Shown piece after piece: positions 44,809 through 53,518 of a stretch of DNA of 64,000 bases. Below the pieces are notes generated by a model. The model was given only the letters and a program-made list of their open reading frames with translations. It did not search any database and was not told the origin of the DNA. The stretch is from contig NZ_CP012914.1 in NCBI RefSeq assembly GCF_001315015.1, forward strand, positions 1,550,001 through 1,614,000. The letters run 5' to 3'. This stretch comes from Azospirillum brasilense. Lineage in GTDB: Bacteria > Pseudomonadota > Alphaproteobacteria > Azospirillales > Azospirillaceae. A program made the translations under genes and the position numbers. The stretch's first letter is position 1. Each line of letters opens with the position of its first letter.

Positions 44809-45498
44809 TCAGGCCGGGTCGTCTCCTTCAAAACCGCAGGCGGCGAGCGCCGCGCCCATGTGAGGCGGAACCGGCGCCACCGCGCCGACCGCTTCGCGGG
44901 AGGGGTAAAGAGGCAGTGAAATGGCCCGCGATTGCAAATGCAGCGGATGCCCCTCCGGACCGCCATACTGCGGATCGCCCAGCAGCGGGCAGCCCAGCGC
45001 CGTGGCGCAATGCACGCGAATCTGGTGCGTGCGCCCGGTGTGCGGCTTCAGCTCCAGCCACGTCGTGCCGTCGCCGCGGCCGAGGACTCGGTAGTCGGTG
45101 ACGGCGCTCTGCCCGTCGTCGGCCACGACGATGCGCCAGCCGCCGCTCTTGTTGGTCACCTTTTTCAACGGCAGTTCGATCCGCCCCTGTTCTTCGGGCG
45201 GACTGCCGGCGACGACCGCCCAATAGGTCTTGTCGACCTTACCGTCCTGGAACAGCTTGCCCAGCTTGCGCAGGGCCTTCGGATGCCTCCCCAGGATCAG
45301 GCAGCCCGAGGTGTCGCGGTCCAGTCGGTGGGCCAAGCCCGGCGGCTTTGGAAAGCCGAAGCGCAGGGCGTCGAAGTGGCGTTCCAGGTTCGGACCGCCG
45401 CCTGGCCCGGCATGGACGGGCAGGCCGGCGGGCTTGTCGATGATGAGCATGAGCCCATCGCGGTAGAGAACGCGGGCCTGGATTTGTTCGGGTGTCAT
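44809..45498 (-). CDS. RluA-family pseudouridine synthase
   Basis: A 229-residue synthase without an S4 domain. The catalytic region reads GLAHRLDRDTSGCLILGRH (about residues 54-72), with the active-site Asp in HRLDRDTSG. Other motifs include LELKPHTGRTHQIRVHCA and LLGDPQYGG. It isomerises specific uridines in rRNA or tRNA; the target cannot be told from sequence. It follows the SDR gene on the same strand with a 42-base gap. Confidence 0.93.
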   Translation of the reverse strand: MTPEQIQARVLYRDGLMLIIDKPAGLPVHAGPGGGPNLERHFDALRFGFPKPPGLAHRLDRDTSGCLILGRHPKALRKLGKLFQDGKVDKTYWAVVAGSPPEEQGRIELPLKKVTNKSGGWRIVVADDGQSAVTDYRVLGRGDGTTWLELKPHTGRTHQIRVHCATALGCPLLGDPQYGGPEGHPLHLQSRAISLPLYPSREAVGAVAPVPPHMGAALAACGFEGDDPA

Positions 45499-45540
45499 GC
45501 CGGGGTCAGCCTCAGGCGCGTGAAGAGAGAGATCCGCAAG

Positions 45541-46251
45541 TCATCCCTGCGCCGACACCACCTCGCCATGGCGAGTGCAGGATGCTTCCGCCAGCGCCAC
45601 GAAGGCCTCGGTCACGTCGTCCGGCTGGGCCAGCTTGGTCTGGTCCTCGCCGGGGAATGCCTGCATGCGCAGCTTGGTTGCCACGATGCCGGGATCGATC
45701 AGATTGACGCGCAGGTTCGACGAGGCGATTTCCATCGCGTAGGTCTTCACCATCATCTCCAGCGCCGCCTTGCTGGCCCCGTACGGGCTCCAGTAGGGGT
45801 AGGGCGCGTTCGCGGCGCCCGACGTCACGAAGATGGCGCGCCCCGCGTCGGACGCGCGCAACAGGCGGTCGAAGGAGCGGATCAGGCGGAAGTTGGCCGT
45901 GACGTTCACGTCCATCACGCGCTGCCACAGCTTTGGATCGTAATGGGCGACCGGCCCCAGCGCTTCCAGCACGCCAGCGTTGCTGACCAGGATGTCGAGC
46001 TTCCCGAACCGCTCGAAGATCGAATAGCCGAGCTGGTCGATCTTGTCGAACTGCCGCAGGTCCAGCGGGACCAGCGTGGCGTTCCGGCCCGTGGCCTGGA
46101 AGATCGCGTCATCGGTCTCCTCAAGGCCGCCGACAGTGCGGGCGGCGAGGATGACGTGGGCGCCTTCGGCGGCGAAGCGCTTGGCGACGGCGGCGCCGAT
46201 GCCGCGCGAGGCGCCGGTGATGAGGGCGGTGCGGCCGGAAAGACGGGACAT
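45541..46251 (-). CDS. SDR-family oxidoreductase
   Basis: A 236-residue short-chain dehydrogenase. It has the cofactor motif ALITGASRGIGAA (about 9-21), LVSNAGVLEAL and the catalytic YGASKAALEMM (about 167-177). The C-terminal VNLIDPGIVATKLRMQAFPG follows. It resembles YciK-type SDRs found downstream of purF in many alphaproteobacteria. Substrate unknown. Confidence 0.92.
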   Translation of the reverse strand: MSRLSGRTALITGASRGIGAAVAKRFAAEGAHVILAARTVGGLEETDDAIFQATGRNATLVPLDLRQFDKIDQLGYSIFERFGKLDILVSNAGVLEALGPVAHYDPKLWQRVMDVNVTANFRLIRSFDRLLRASDAGRAIFVTSGAANAPYPYWSPYGASKAALEMMVKTYAMEIASSNLRVNLIDPGIVATKLRMQAFPGEDQTKLAQPDDVTEAFVALAEASCTRHGEVVSAQG

Positions 46252-46290
46252 GGCGGCGACTCGACGATGTTCGGTAGCGGGATTGGCAAA

Positions 46291-46321
46291 CGGGCCGGTC
46301 CGCTGGGTTGCGGCCGGCCCG
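46291..46321. terminator. GC-rich hairpin between purF and the SDR gene
   Basis: CGGGCCGG (46291-46298) pairs perfectly with CCGGCCCG (46314-46321). On the minus strand only a short T-run follows (tttgcc), so it is probably a weak terminator or an attenuating hairpin. Confidence 0.5.
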
Positions 46322-46341
46322 TCGCGGCGGTGGTCAGGCGG

Positions 46342-47790
46342 TCAGGCGCGGATGCGGACGTTCGCCTCGACCGGCGGGTGGTCCAGCGCATCGGTCAACG
46401 CGATGGGATAGTCGCCGGTGAAACAGGCGTCGCAGAAGGTCAGCTTCTGCGGGTCGCGGCGCTCCGCACCCATGGCTCGGTAGAGACCGTCCAGCGAGAT
46501 GAAGGCGAGGCTGTCGGCCTGGATGAAGTCGCGCATCTCCTCCACCGACATGCGGTGGGCGAGCAGCTTGCTCTGCTCCGGCGTGTCGATGCCGTAGAAG
46601 CAGGGGTGCGAGGTCGGCGGGCTGGAGATGCGCATGTGCACCTCCTTCGCCCCGGCGGCGCGCACCATCTCGACGATCTTCTTGGAGGTCGTGCCGCGCA
46701 CGATGCTGTCATCCACCAGCACCACCCGCTTGCCCTCGATCATGGCGCGGTTGGCGTTGTGCTTCAGCTTCACGCCCAGATGACGGATCTGGTCGGTCGG
46801 TTCGATGAAGGTGCGGCCGACATAATGGTTGCGGATGATGCCCAGCTCGAACGGCACGCCGCTCTGCGTGGCGTAGCCGAGGGCCGCAGGCACGCCGCTG
46901 TCGGGAACCGGCACCACCACGTCGGCCTCGATCCCCGATTCGCGGGCCAGCTCGGCGCCGATCCGCTGGCGGGCGTTGTAAACGGAGGACCCCTCCATCA
47001 CGCTGTCGGGCCGGGCGAAGTAGATGTATTCGAAGATGCAGAAGCGGCGGCCCTGCGGCTGGAAGGGGCGCAGGCTCTGCACGCCCTGGTCGTTCAGCAC
47101 GACCATCTCGCCCGGCTCGACGTCGCGCACATACTCGGCGCCGACGATGTCCAGGGCGCAGGTCTCGCTGGTCACGATGTAGGTGTCGCCCAGCTTGCCC
47201 AGGACCAGCGGGCGGACGCCCAGCGGGTCACGCACGCCGATCACCTCGTTCGGGGTCAGCGCCACCAGGGAGAAGGCGCCTTCGACCTGCCGCACCGCCT
47301 CGATCAGCCGGTCGACCGGCGAGCCGCCGCGGGCGATGGCCATCAGGTGGACGATGGTCTCGGTGTCGGTGGTGGACTGGAACAGGCAGCCGCGGCGGAC
47401 AAGCTGACGGCGCAGCGTGTGCGCGTTGGTCAGGTTGCCGTTGTGGGCCAGCGCGAAGCCGCCGAACTCGAAATCAGCATAGAGCGGCTGGACGTTGCGG
47501 ATCGTCGTATCGCCCGTGGTGGCGTAGCGGACGTGGCCGATGGCCTGCGGGCCCTTCAGCTTGCCGATGATCGCTTCCGACGAGAAGTGATCGCCGACGA
47601 GGCCGAGCGTATGCTCCAGATGGAAGCGGTCGCCATCGTGGCTGACGATGCCGCAGGCTTCCTGGCCGCGATGCTGCAGCGCATGCAGGCCGAGCGCGGT
47701 GATGGCCCCCGCCTGCGGATGGCTGTGGATGCCGAACACGCCGCACTCCTCGCGCAGCTTGTCGTCGTCGAACGGATGCGTCGTCAGCAT
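46342..47790 (-). CDS. purF: amidophosphoribosyltransferase
   Basis: A 482-residue enzyme that starts purine synthesis, making phosphoribosylamine from PRPP and glutamine. After a short propeptide, Cys in EECGVFGIHSH is the N-terminal nucleophile. The PRPP motif VVLVDDSIVRGTTSKK is intact. Four Cys expected to bind a [4Fe-4S] cluster in the B. subtilis-type enzyme are present (RRFCIFEYIYF, SHPCFYGID, TFCDACFTG). ATG 47790 follows gagga at a good spacing; ATG 47829 (13 residues longer) is possible. Lies in cvpA-purF-SDR order. Confidence 0.95.
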   Translation of the reverse strand: MLTTHPFDDDKLREECGVFGIHSHPQAGAITALGLHALQHRGQEACGIVSHDGDRFHLEHTLGLVGDHFSSEAIIGKLKGPQAIGHVRYATTGDTTIRNVQPLYADFEFGGFALAHNGNLTNAHTLRRQLVRRGCLFQSTTDTETIVHLMAIARGGSPVDRLIEAVRQVEGAFSLVALTPNEVIGVRDPLGVRPLVLGKLGDTYIVTSETCALDIVGAEYVRDVEPGEMVVLNDQGVQSLRPFQPQGRRFCIFEYIYFARPDSVMEGSSVYNARQRIGAELARESGIEADVVVPVPDSGVPAALGYATQSGVPFELGIIRNHYVGRTFIEPTDQIRHLGVKLKHNANRAMIEGKRVVLVDDSIVRGTTSKKIVEMVRAAGAKEVHMRISSPPTSHPCFYGIDTPEQSKLLAHRMSVEEMRDFIQADSLAFISLDGLYRAMGAERRDPQKLTFCDACFTGDYPIALTDALDHPPVEANVRIRA

Positions 47791-47889
47791 CGAAAGATCC
47801 TCGTCATACACAGCATCACCAAAGGGCATTGCCCCGGCGGCTCCTTGCCAGCGGGGCGTTACTCACAGGCACTCTGCACCATGCGGCGT

Positions 47890-48576
47890 TCAGCGTGCGT
47901 TCTGGATCAGTCGCTCAAGGTCGCCGCGGTCCCGGTCCTTATAGCCGGTATCGGATTGCGACGCACCACCGGTCTTCGGCGCGCCGGGAACCGGCGTGGA
48001 CAGGCGGTCCAGGGCCTCCTTGGCCTCCACCGCCTGCCGCGCGCGCTCCCGCGCCATGTCCATCTGGCCCAGCCCGTCCTTGCGCAGCGAGTCCGGCATC
48101 ACCTCGTAGATCATGGCGGCGCCGGACACCAGCATCGGCCGGGTCTTGGCGTTCTGCAGCCACGCCGGATGTTCCGCCGGGTTCGGCACCAGCCAGGCGA
48201 AGAAGAGATAGGCGACGGAGGCGAGGATTGCACCCTTCAGCAGGCCGAACACGAAGCCCAGCGAGCGGTCGAGCGCCGAAAGGCCGGAATTCTGCACCCC
48301 GCGCGACACGACGCGGCCCAGTATTGTCAAAACCACAAGGCTGACGACGAACAGCGCCACCGCCGACGCGGCGTAGGCGGCCATCTCGACGTGGATGTAG
48401 GTCTGCGCGATGGGCAGCACGTGGGGCAGGGCGTTCAGCGTGATCAGCGCCGCGCCCACCCAGGCCGCGACCGACAGCACCTCGGCCACCATGCCGCGGG
48501 TGAAGGCCAGCAGGGCCGCCAGCAGAAGCACCACGATGACGGCCAGATCCGCCGGGTTGATCGGGAAGGTGTCCAT
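47890..48576 (-). CDS. cvpA: CvpA family membrane protein
   Basis: A 228-residue protein with four predicted membrane helices (LAVIVVLLLAALLAFTRGM, EVLSVAAWVGAALITLNAL, YAASAVALFVVSLVVLTIL and GLLKGAILASVAYLFFAWL). It has the conserved LDRSLGFVFGLLKG motif. A hydrophilic C-terminal tail follows. CvpA is linked to colicin V production and envelope maintenance, and is usually upstream of purF, as here. Confidence 0.93.
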   Translation of the reverse strand: MDTFPINPADLAVIVVLLLAALLAFTRGMVAEVLSVAAWVGAALITLNALPHVLPIAQTYIHVEMAAYAASAVALFVVSLVVLTILGRVVSRGVQNSGLSALDRSLGFVFGLLKGAILASVAYLFFAWLVPNPAEHPAWLQNAKTRPMLVSGAAMIYEVMPDSLRKDGLGQMDMARERARQAVEAKEALDRLSTPVPGAPKTGGASQSDTGYKDRDRGDLERLIQNAR

Positions 48577-48632
48577 AACGCCGCTACGCCTCGTGCGCTT
48601 TCGCTTCAGATGCTCGTATCAAATCAGACGCT

Positions 48633-50033
48633 TCAATCCCGGCCGCGCGGCGGACGGGATCCCGAACCGGCCTGGAACAGCGGCAGCAATTCGCTGAGCT
48701 GCTGCAGTTCGACCGATTTCAGGCCGGTGTCGCCGCGCCCCGGCTTCTTGCCGTTCCGTCTAGCCGGAAAGATCGCCGTTGAAAACCCCAGCTTCGCGGC
48801 TTCCTTCAGCCGGGCGTCGCTCTGGCCCACGGCGCGCACCTCGCCCGACAGGCCGATCTCGCCGAAGACCACGGCGTCGGCGGGCACCGGCTCCCCGGTC
48901 AGCGAGGAGACCAGCGCCGCGGCGACCGCGAGGTCGGCCGCCGGCTCGGTGATGCGCAGCCCGCCGGCCACGTTGAGATAGACGTCGTTGGCGCCGATCT
49001 GCACGCCGCAGCGCGCTTCCAGAACCGCCAGCACCATGGCGAGCCGCGCCGAGTCCCAGCCGACCACCGCGCGCCGCGGCGTGCCGAGCGGGGAGGGGGC
49101 GACCAGCGCCTGAACCTCGACCAGCACCGGGCGGGTGCCCTCCATGCCGGCGAAGACCGCGGCGCCCGACACGTCGCCGCGCCGTTCCGCCAGAAACAGG
49201 GCGGAGGGGTTGGCGACCTCGCCCAGCCCGCCGTCGGTCATCTCGAACACGCCGATCTCGTCCGTCGCGCCGAAGCGGTTCTTCACCGCGCGCAGGATGC
49301 GGAACTGGTGGCCGCGCTCGCCTTCGAAATAGAGCACCGTGTCCACCATGTGCTCTAGCACGCGGGGGCCGGCGATGGTGCCTTCCTTGGTGACGTGGCC
49401 GACCAGCAGCAGGACGCAGCCGCGCCGCTTGGCGACGCGGATCAGTTCCTGCGCGGAGGCCCGGACCTGGGCGACGGTGCCGGGGGCGCTGTCCAGATTG
49501 TCCACATACATGGTCTGGATCGAGTCGATGACGACCACCTCCGGCCCGTCGGTTCCGTCGAGCGAAGCGACGATGTCGCGCACGCTGGTCGCCGAGGCCA
49601 ATTGGACCGGTGCGGCGGCGCAGCCCAGCCGGACGGCGCGCAGCCGCACCTGGTCCACTGCCTCTTCGCCGGAGACGTAGGCGCAGCGGTGTTCCTGCGA
49701 CAGCCGGGCCATGGCCTGGAGGAGAAGGGTCGACTTGCCGATGCCGGGGTCGCCGCCGATCAGGATCGCCGATCCGGGGACGAGGCCGCCGCCGCAGACG
49801 CGGTCGAATTCCTCGATCCGGGTCATGCGGCGCGGCGGCGCCTCGCTGGACCCGGCCAGTCCCACAAAGTCCAGCCGGCGTCCGCGCGCCACGCCCAATC
49901 CCTTGGGGGCGGCTTCCGGAGCGGCTTCCTCGACGAGGGTGTTCCATTCGCCACAGGCGTCGCAGCGGCCCGCCCATTTCGGGAAGGACGCGCCGCAGGC
50001 CTGACAGACGTAGCGGGTGGTTGGCTTTGCCAA
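48633..50033 (-). CDS. radA: DNA repair protein RadA
   Basis: A 466-residue protein starting at a TTG (50033) that gives the family N-terminus MAKPTTRYVCQACG. Cys10, 13, 24 and 27 form the zinc finger. The RecA-like domain has Walker A GGDPGIGKSTLL and the RadA-specific KNRFGATDEIGVFEM. A Lon-like domain with GEIGLSGEVRAVGQ follows. It promotes branch migration in homologous recombination. GTG 50078 or TTG 50087 would add residues with no family counterpart. Confidence 0.95.
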   Translation of the reverse strand: MAKPTTRYVCQACGASFPKWAGRCDACGEWNTLVEEAAPEAAPKGLGVARGRRLDFVGLAGSSEAPPRRMTRIEEFDRVCGGGLVPGSAILIGGDPGIGKSTLLLQAMARLSQEHRCAYVSGEEAVDQVRLRAVRLGCAAAPVQLASATSVRDIVASLDGTDGPEVVVIDSIQTMYVDNLDSAPGTVAQVRASAQELIRVAKRRGCVLLLVGHVTKEGTIAGPRVLEHMVDTVLYFEGERGHQFRILRAVKNRFGATDEIGVFEMTDGGLGEVANPSALFLAERRGDVSGAAVFAGMEGTRPVLVEVQALVAPSPLGTPRRAVVGWDSARLAMVLAVLEARCGVQIGANDVYLNVAGGLRITEPAADLAVAAALVSSLTGEPVPADAVVFGEIGLSGEVRAVGQSDARLKEAAKLGFSTAIFPARRNGKKPGRGDTGLKSVELQQLSELLPLFQAGSGSRPPRGRD

Positions 50034-50201
50034 AGGTCCAGCGATGGGTTGGGCGATGGAAGGGGGTAGGCGCCCCACATATAGCAAGCTGACGTTCTAA
50101 ATCCTATGGCAGAGGTGATAAAAAGCTGGGGCTTTTCTCGGCTGTTCCGGTGGTAGGTTCTGTCCCGGAACCACGATGAACAACGGATGTGAGGTGACAC
50201 G

Positions 50202-51029
50202 GTGGCGGACAAGGACGCGCGGAAGATCCCGCTGCACGGCCCGGAGGAGTTCGAGGCGATTCGCAAGGCCGGGCGGCTGGCCGCGGCGACGCTCGACCAC
50301 ATCACGCCCCAGGTGGTGCCGGGGGTCAGCACGGGCCATCTGAACCGGCTGATCGAAACCTTCATGCGGGACAACGGCGCCATCCCTGCAACCCTCGGCT
50401 ATCAAGGCTATCCGGCGGCGAGCTGCATCTCGCCGAACCATGTGGTGAATCACGGCATTCCGTCCGACGACAAGACGCTGGTCGACGGCGACATCGTGAA
50501 CGTCGACGTGACGGTGATCCTGGACGGCTGGTACGGCGACACCAGCCGAATGTTCTTCGTCGGCGACAAGATCGGGGTGAAGGCGCGCAAGTTGGTCGAC
50601 ATCACCTATAAGGCGATGATGGCCGGCATCGCGCAGGCCAAGCCGGGCAACCATTTGGGCGACATCGGCCACGCCATCCAGACCCTGGCCGAGTCCCACC
50701 GCTACGGCGTGGTGCGCGACTTCGGCGGGCACGGCATCGGGCGGGTGTTCCACGACGCGCCGCATGTCGACCATTTCGGCAAGCGCGGCACCGGGGTTCT
50801 GCTGGTTCCCGGCATGGTCTTCACCATCGAGCCGATGCTCAACGCCGGCAAGCCGGACGTGAAGATCCTGTCGGACGGCTGGACCACCGTCACCCGCGAC
50901 CGCTCCCTGTCCGCCCAGTTCGAGCATCAGGTCGGCATCACGGAGACGGGCTGCGAGATCTTCACCCTGTCGCCGGCGGGCTTCACCCAGCCGCCCTATG
51001 GGACGGTTGCCGGGGCCGACGCGGCATGA
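50202..51029 (+). CDS. map: methionine aminopeptidase type I
   Basis: A 275-residue metallopeptidase removing the initiator Met. The metal ligands are visible: Asp in VNVDVTVILDG and GWYGDTSRMF, His in DFGGHGIGRVFH, Glu in FTIEPML and FEHQVGIT. A short N-terminal extension precedes the catalytic domain. It begins with GTG 50202 after a gaggtg Shine-Dalgarno. Its stop overlaps the NUDIX start (ATGA). Confidence 0.96.
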   Translation: MADKDARKIPLHGPEEFEAIRKAGRLAAATLDHITPQVVPGVSTGHLNRLIETFMRDNGAIPATLGYQGYPAASCISPNHVVNHGIPSDDKTLVDGDIVNVDVTVILDGWYGDTSRMFFVGDKIGVKARKLVDITYKAMMAGIAQAKPGNHLGDIGHAIQTLAESHRYGVVRDFGGHGIGRVFHDAPHVDHFGKRGTGVLLVPGMVFTIEPMLNAGKPDVKILSDGWTTVTRDRSLSAQFEHQVGITETGCEIFTLSPAGFTQPPYGTVAGADAA

Positions 51030-51616
51030 GCGGGGAGTTGAAGCCCTGGACGGTCCTGGAGCGCCGAACCCTCCTCGATGCCGGACCTTTCCTGAAGGTG
51101 CACGCCGAGACCATCGAGACGCCGGAGGGCCGGCGGGTGGAGAACTTCTATCAGGTCGAGCAGATGGACTTCGTCCAGATGTTCGTTGAGGATGAGGATG
51201 GGCGCGTCCTGATGCTGCGCACCTACAAGCATGGCCCGCGGCGCGTCAGCCAGACTTTTCCCGCCGGGGCCCTGAACCCCGGTGAGGATCCGCTGGCCGC
51301 GGCGAAGCGGGAGCTTCTGGAGGAAACCGGCTACGCCGCGGAGGACTGGACCGCGCTCGGCTCCTACGTGGTGCAGGGCAACCAGCGCGGTTGCGTCTGC
51401 CATATGTTCCACGCCCGTAACGCCCGGAAGGTGGCCGAGGCGGACTCCGGGGACCTGGAGGAAATGCGGTTGGAGCTGCTGACCCGTGCGGAGCTGTTCG
51501 CCGCGGCGGCAGCGGGCGATTACGCCCTGCTGCCGGTCATCGCCATGCTGGGCGCCGTTCTGCTGCCGGACCTGCGTGACAATCTCGCGCGGTCGGCGGT
51601 GCGTCCGGTGCCCTGA
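51026..51616 (+). CDS. NUDIX hydrolase (ADP-ribose pyrophosphatase-like)
   Basis: A 196-residue hydrolase. The NUDIX box is perfect: GALNPGEDPLAAAKRELLEE, then TG (about residues 82-103), fitting G-x5-E-x7-R-E-U-x-E-E-x-G-U. The N-terminal half resembles ADP-ribose/nucleotide-sugar pyrophosphatases. It is translationally coupled to map. Substrate unknown. Confidence 0.93.
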   Translation: MSGELKPWTVLERRTLLDAGPFLKVHAETIETPEGRRVENFYQVEQMDFVQMFVEDEDGRVLMLRTYKHGPRRVSQTFPAGALNPGEDPLAAAKRELLEETGYAAEDWTALGSYVVQGNQRGCVCHMFHARNARKVAEADSGDLEEMRLELLTRAELFAAAAAGDYALLPVIAMLGAVLLPDLRDNLARSAVRPVP

Positions 51617-51619
51617 CGG

Positions 51620-51838
51620 TCACTTTCCGTCGGTCGGGCCGGCGAAGAAATGGGCGAGCGCGTCGGCGGCTTCGAGCGACAGCTGGTTGTCGTTCTTGAG
51701 GAGCTGCTCGTGGGCGTTCTTGATCGTCTGCACCGTCTCTTCGTTGGTCAGCAGCCCCTTGGCTTGGAGCGTCTCCAGAATCTTGGCGCTCAGCATGAAG
51801 CTCGCGAAGGCCAGTCCGTTCGTGGTGATGTCCGCCAT
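51620..51838 (-). CDS. small hypothetical protein
   Basis: A 72-residue helical protein (MADITTNGLAFASFMLSAKI, then ETLQAKGLLTNEETVQTIKN). It ends with AADALAHFFAG. No family recognised. ATG 51838; a GC-rich hairpin (51857-51880) lies just upstream. Converges on the NUDIX gene. Confidence 0.75.
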   Translation of the reverse strand: MADITTNGLAFASFMLSAKILETLQAKGLLTNEETVQTIKNAHEQLLKNDNQLSLEAADALAHFFAGPTDGK

Positions 51839-51856
51839 GCTCGTCTCTCCGATGGG

Positions 51857-51880
51857 ACGCCGGCCTGTCGTGGCCGGCGT
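51857..51880. promoter_or_regulatory. GC-rich hairpin
   Basis: ACGCCGGCC (51857-51865) pairs perfectly with GGCCGGCGT (51872-51880) around a 6-base loop. It lies between mlaF and the small hypothetical gene; no T-run follows in either direction. Terminator-like or leader element. Confidence 0.5.
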
Positions 51881-51941
51881 TCGTTCTGGCCGACCCTACC
51901 GGGCGGCAGGTTAATATTGCACGAACCGGCGCCGCGGCGCT

Positions 51942-52733
51942 TTACAGCGCCCGCACCTGCATCTTGATCGGTCCTTCGCCCCGGCCATGGACGAACTGGT
52001 CCACATAGGGGTTGCCGGAATGGTCGATGTCGTTGGCGTGGCCGGTCCAGATGATCCGGCCCTGGTAGATCATCGCCACGCGGTCGGCGATCTTGCGGGC
52101 CGAGGCCATGTCGTGCGTGATCGTGACGGCGGTGGCGCCGAGATCCTTCACGCATTTCACGATCAGCTCGTTGATCACGTCGGCCATGATCGGGTCGAGG
52201 CCGGTCGTCGGCTCGTCGAAGAAGATGATCTCCGGCTCGTCGGCGATGGCGCGGGCGAGGCCGACGCGCTTCTGCATGCCGCCCGACAGCTCCGACGGGA
52301 ACAGCTCGCCCACCTCCGGGCCGAGTCCGACCGCGCCCATCTTGGCGATGGCGATGTCCTTGGCCTTGGCGCGCGGCATGTGCTCGCCCTGGATCAGGCC
52401 GAAGGCGACGTTCTCCCAGACCTTCAGGCTGTCGAACAGGGCGGCGCCCTGGAACAGCATGCCGAACTTGTGCAGCAGTTTCTCGCGCTCGCGCGGGCGC
52501 AGCTTCGTCGTCTCCTCGCCATCGACGCGGATGGAGCCGCTGTCCGGCGACAGCAGCCCGAGGATGCATTTCAGCATCACCGACTTGCCGGTGCCCGACC
52601 CGCCGATGACGACCAACGATTCGCCGCGCCCGACCTCCAGGTCGATGCCGTTGAGCACGACCTTCGGTCCGAACGCCTTGTGCACGTTCTTCAGCGAAAT
52701 CTTCGGCGGATGAGCGGGGGGAACCTGGGACAT
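51942..52733 (-). CDS. mlaF: phospholipid-transport ABC ATPase
   Basis: A 263-residue ATPase. ISLKNVHKAFGPKVVLNGID leads to Walker A GGSGTGKSVMLK, LSGGMQKRVGLARAI (signature) and IIFFDEPTTGLDP (Walker B). The MlaF-specific C-terminal region is present. Start is ATG 52733, or GTG 52745 overlapping the mlaE stop. MlaF powers the Mla system that moves phospholipids between the inner and outer membranes. MlaD/MlaC partners are not visible. Confidence 0.92.
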   Translation of the reverse strand: MSQVPPAHPPKISLKNVHKAFGPKVVLNGIDLEVGRGESLVVIGGSGTGKSVMLKCILGLLSPDSGSIRVDGEETTKLRPREREKLLHKFGMLFQGAALFDSLKVWENVAFGLIQGEHMPRAKAKDIAIAKMGAVGLGPEVGELFPSELSGGMQKRVGLARAIADEPEIIFFDEPTTGLDPIMADVINELIVKCVKDLGATAVTITHDMASARKIADRVAMIYQGRIIWTGHANDIDHSGNPYVDQFVHGRGEGPIKMQVRAL

Positions 52734-52741
52734 GGAGTCGC

Positions 52742-53518
52742 TCACTTCGTCGAGAAGAAGATGCCGGTGATGAGGTAGTTCCACACCAGGATCAGGATGG
52801 AGGCCGACACCACCGCGTTGGTCGTCGCCGCACCCACGCCCTGGGCGCCGCCACGGGAATGGTAGCCGTGATAGCAGCCCATCAGCGACACCATGAAGCC
52901 GAACACCGCCGCCTTGACGAGGCCGGAAATCACGTCGACCGGTTCCAGGAACTCCCAGGTCCGGCCGATGTAGGAGGCTGGGTTGAAGTCCAGCCGGTAG
53001 ACGCCGACCAGGAAGCCGCCAAACACACCGATGATGTCCGCCACCAGCACCAACAGCGGCAGCATGGCCAGCCCGGCGATCAGGCGGGGCGCCACCAGAT
53101 ACTTGAAGGGGTTGGTCGACAACGTCGACAGCGCGTCGATCTGCTCGGTCACGCGCATGGTGCCGATCTCGGCGGCCATCGCGGCGCCGATGCGCCCGGC
53201 GACCATCAGGCCGCCCAGCACCGGCCCCAGTTCGCGCGTCACCGACAGGGCAACCACCGTGGCGATGGCGCCCTCCGCCTGGAAGCGGGAGAAGCCGGAA
53301 TAGCTCTGCAGCGCCAGCACCATGCCGGTGAACAGCGCGGTCAGCCCGACCACCGGCAGCGAGTAATAGCCGATGTCGATCATCTGGCGCAGGATCTGCC
53401 GTGGGTAGAACGGCGGACGCACGCAGTGCGACAAGGCGGCGCCGGTGAACATGGCGAGCTTTCCGGTGGCTTCCAGAAAGATCAGGAAGGCCCGTCCGGT
53501 GGCGGCAAGGAAACCCAT
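52742..53518 (-). CDS. mlaE: phospholipid-transport permease
   Basis: A 258-residue permease with about five to six helices. Family motifs include PPFYPRQILRQMIDIGYYSL, VTRELGPVLGGLMVAGRIGA and MRVTEQIDALSTLSTNPFKY. ATG 53518 overlaps the alr stop by one base (TGATG), suggesting coupling. MlaE forms the inner-membrane channel with MlaF. Confidence 0.94.
   Translation of the reverse strand: MGFLAATGRAFLIFLEATGKLAMFTGAALSHCVRPPFYPRQILRQMIDIGYYSLPVVGLTALFTGMVLALQSYSGFSRFQAEGAIATVVALSVTRELGPVLGGLMVAGRIGAAMAAEIGTMRVTEQIDALSTLSTNPFKYLVAPRLIAGLAMLPLLVLVADIIGVFGGFLVGVYRLDFNPASYIGRTWEFLEPVDVISGLVKAAVFGFMVSLMGCYHGYHSRGGAQGVGAATTNAVVSASILILVWNYLITGIFFSTK

Noticed and set aside
44932..48981. A very long plus-strand open frame of over 1,300 codons opposite the RluA, SDR, purF and cvpA genes
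   Set aside because: It is the antisense shadow of four well-supported minus-strand genes in high-GC DNA, with low-complexity Arg/Gly/His/Val composition and no domain.
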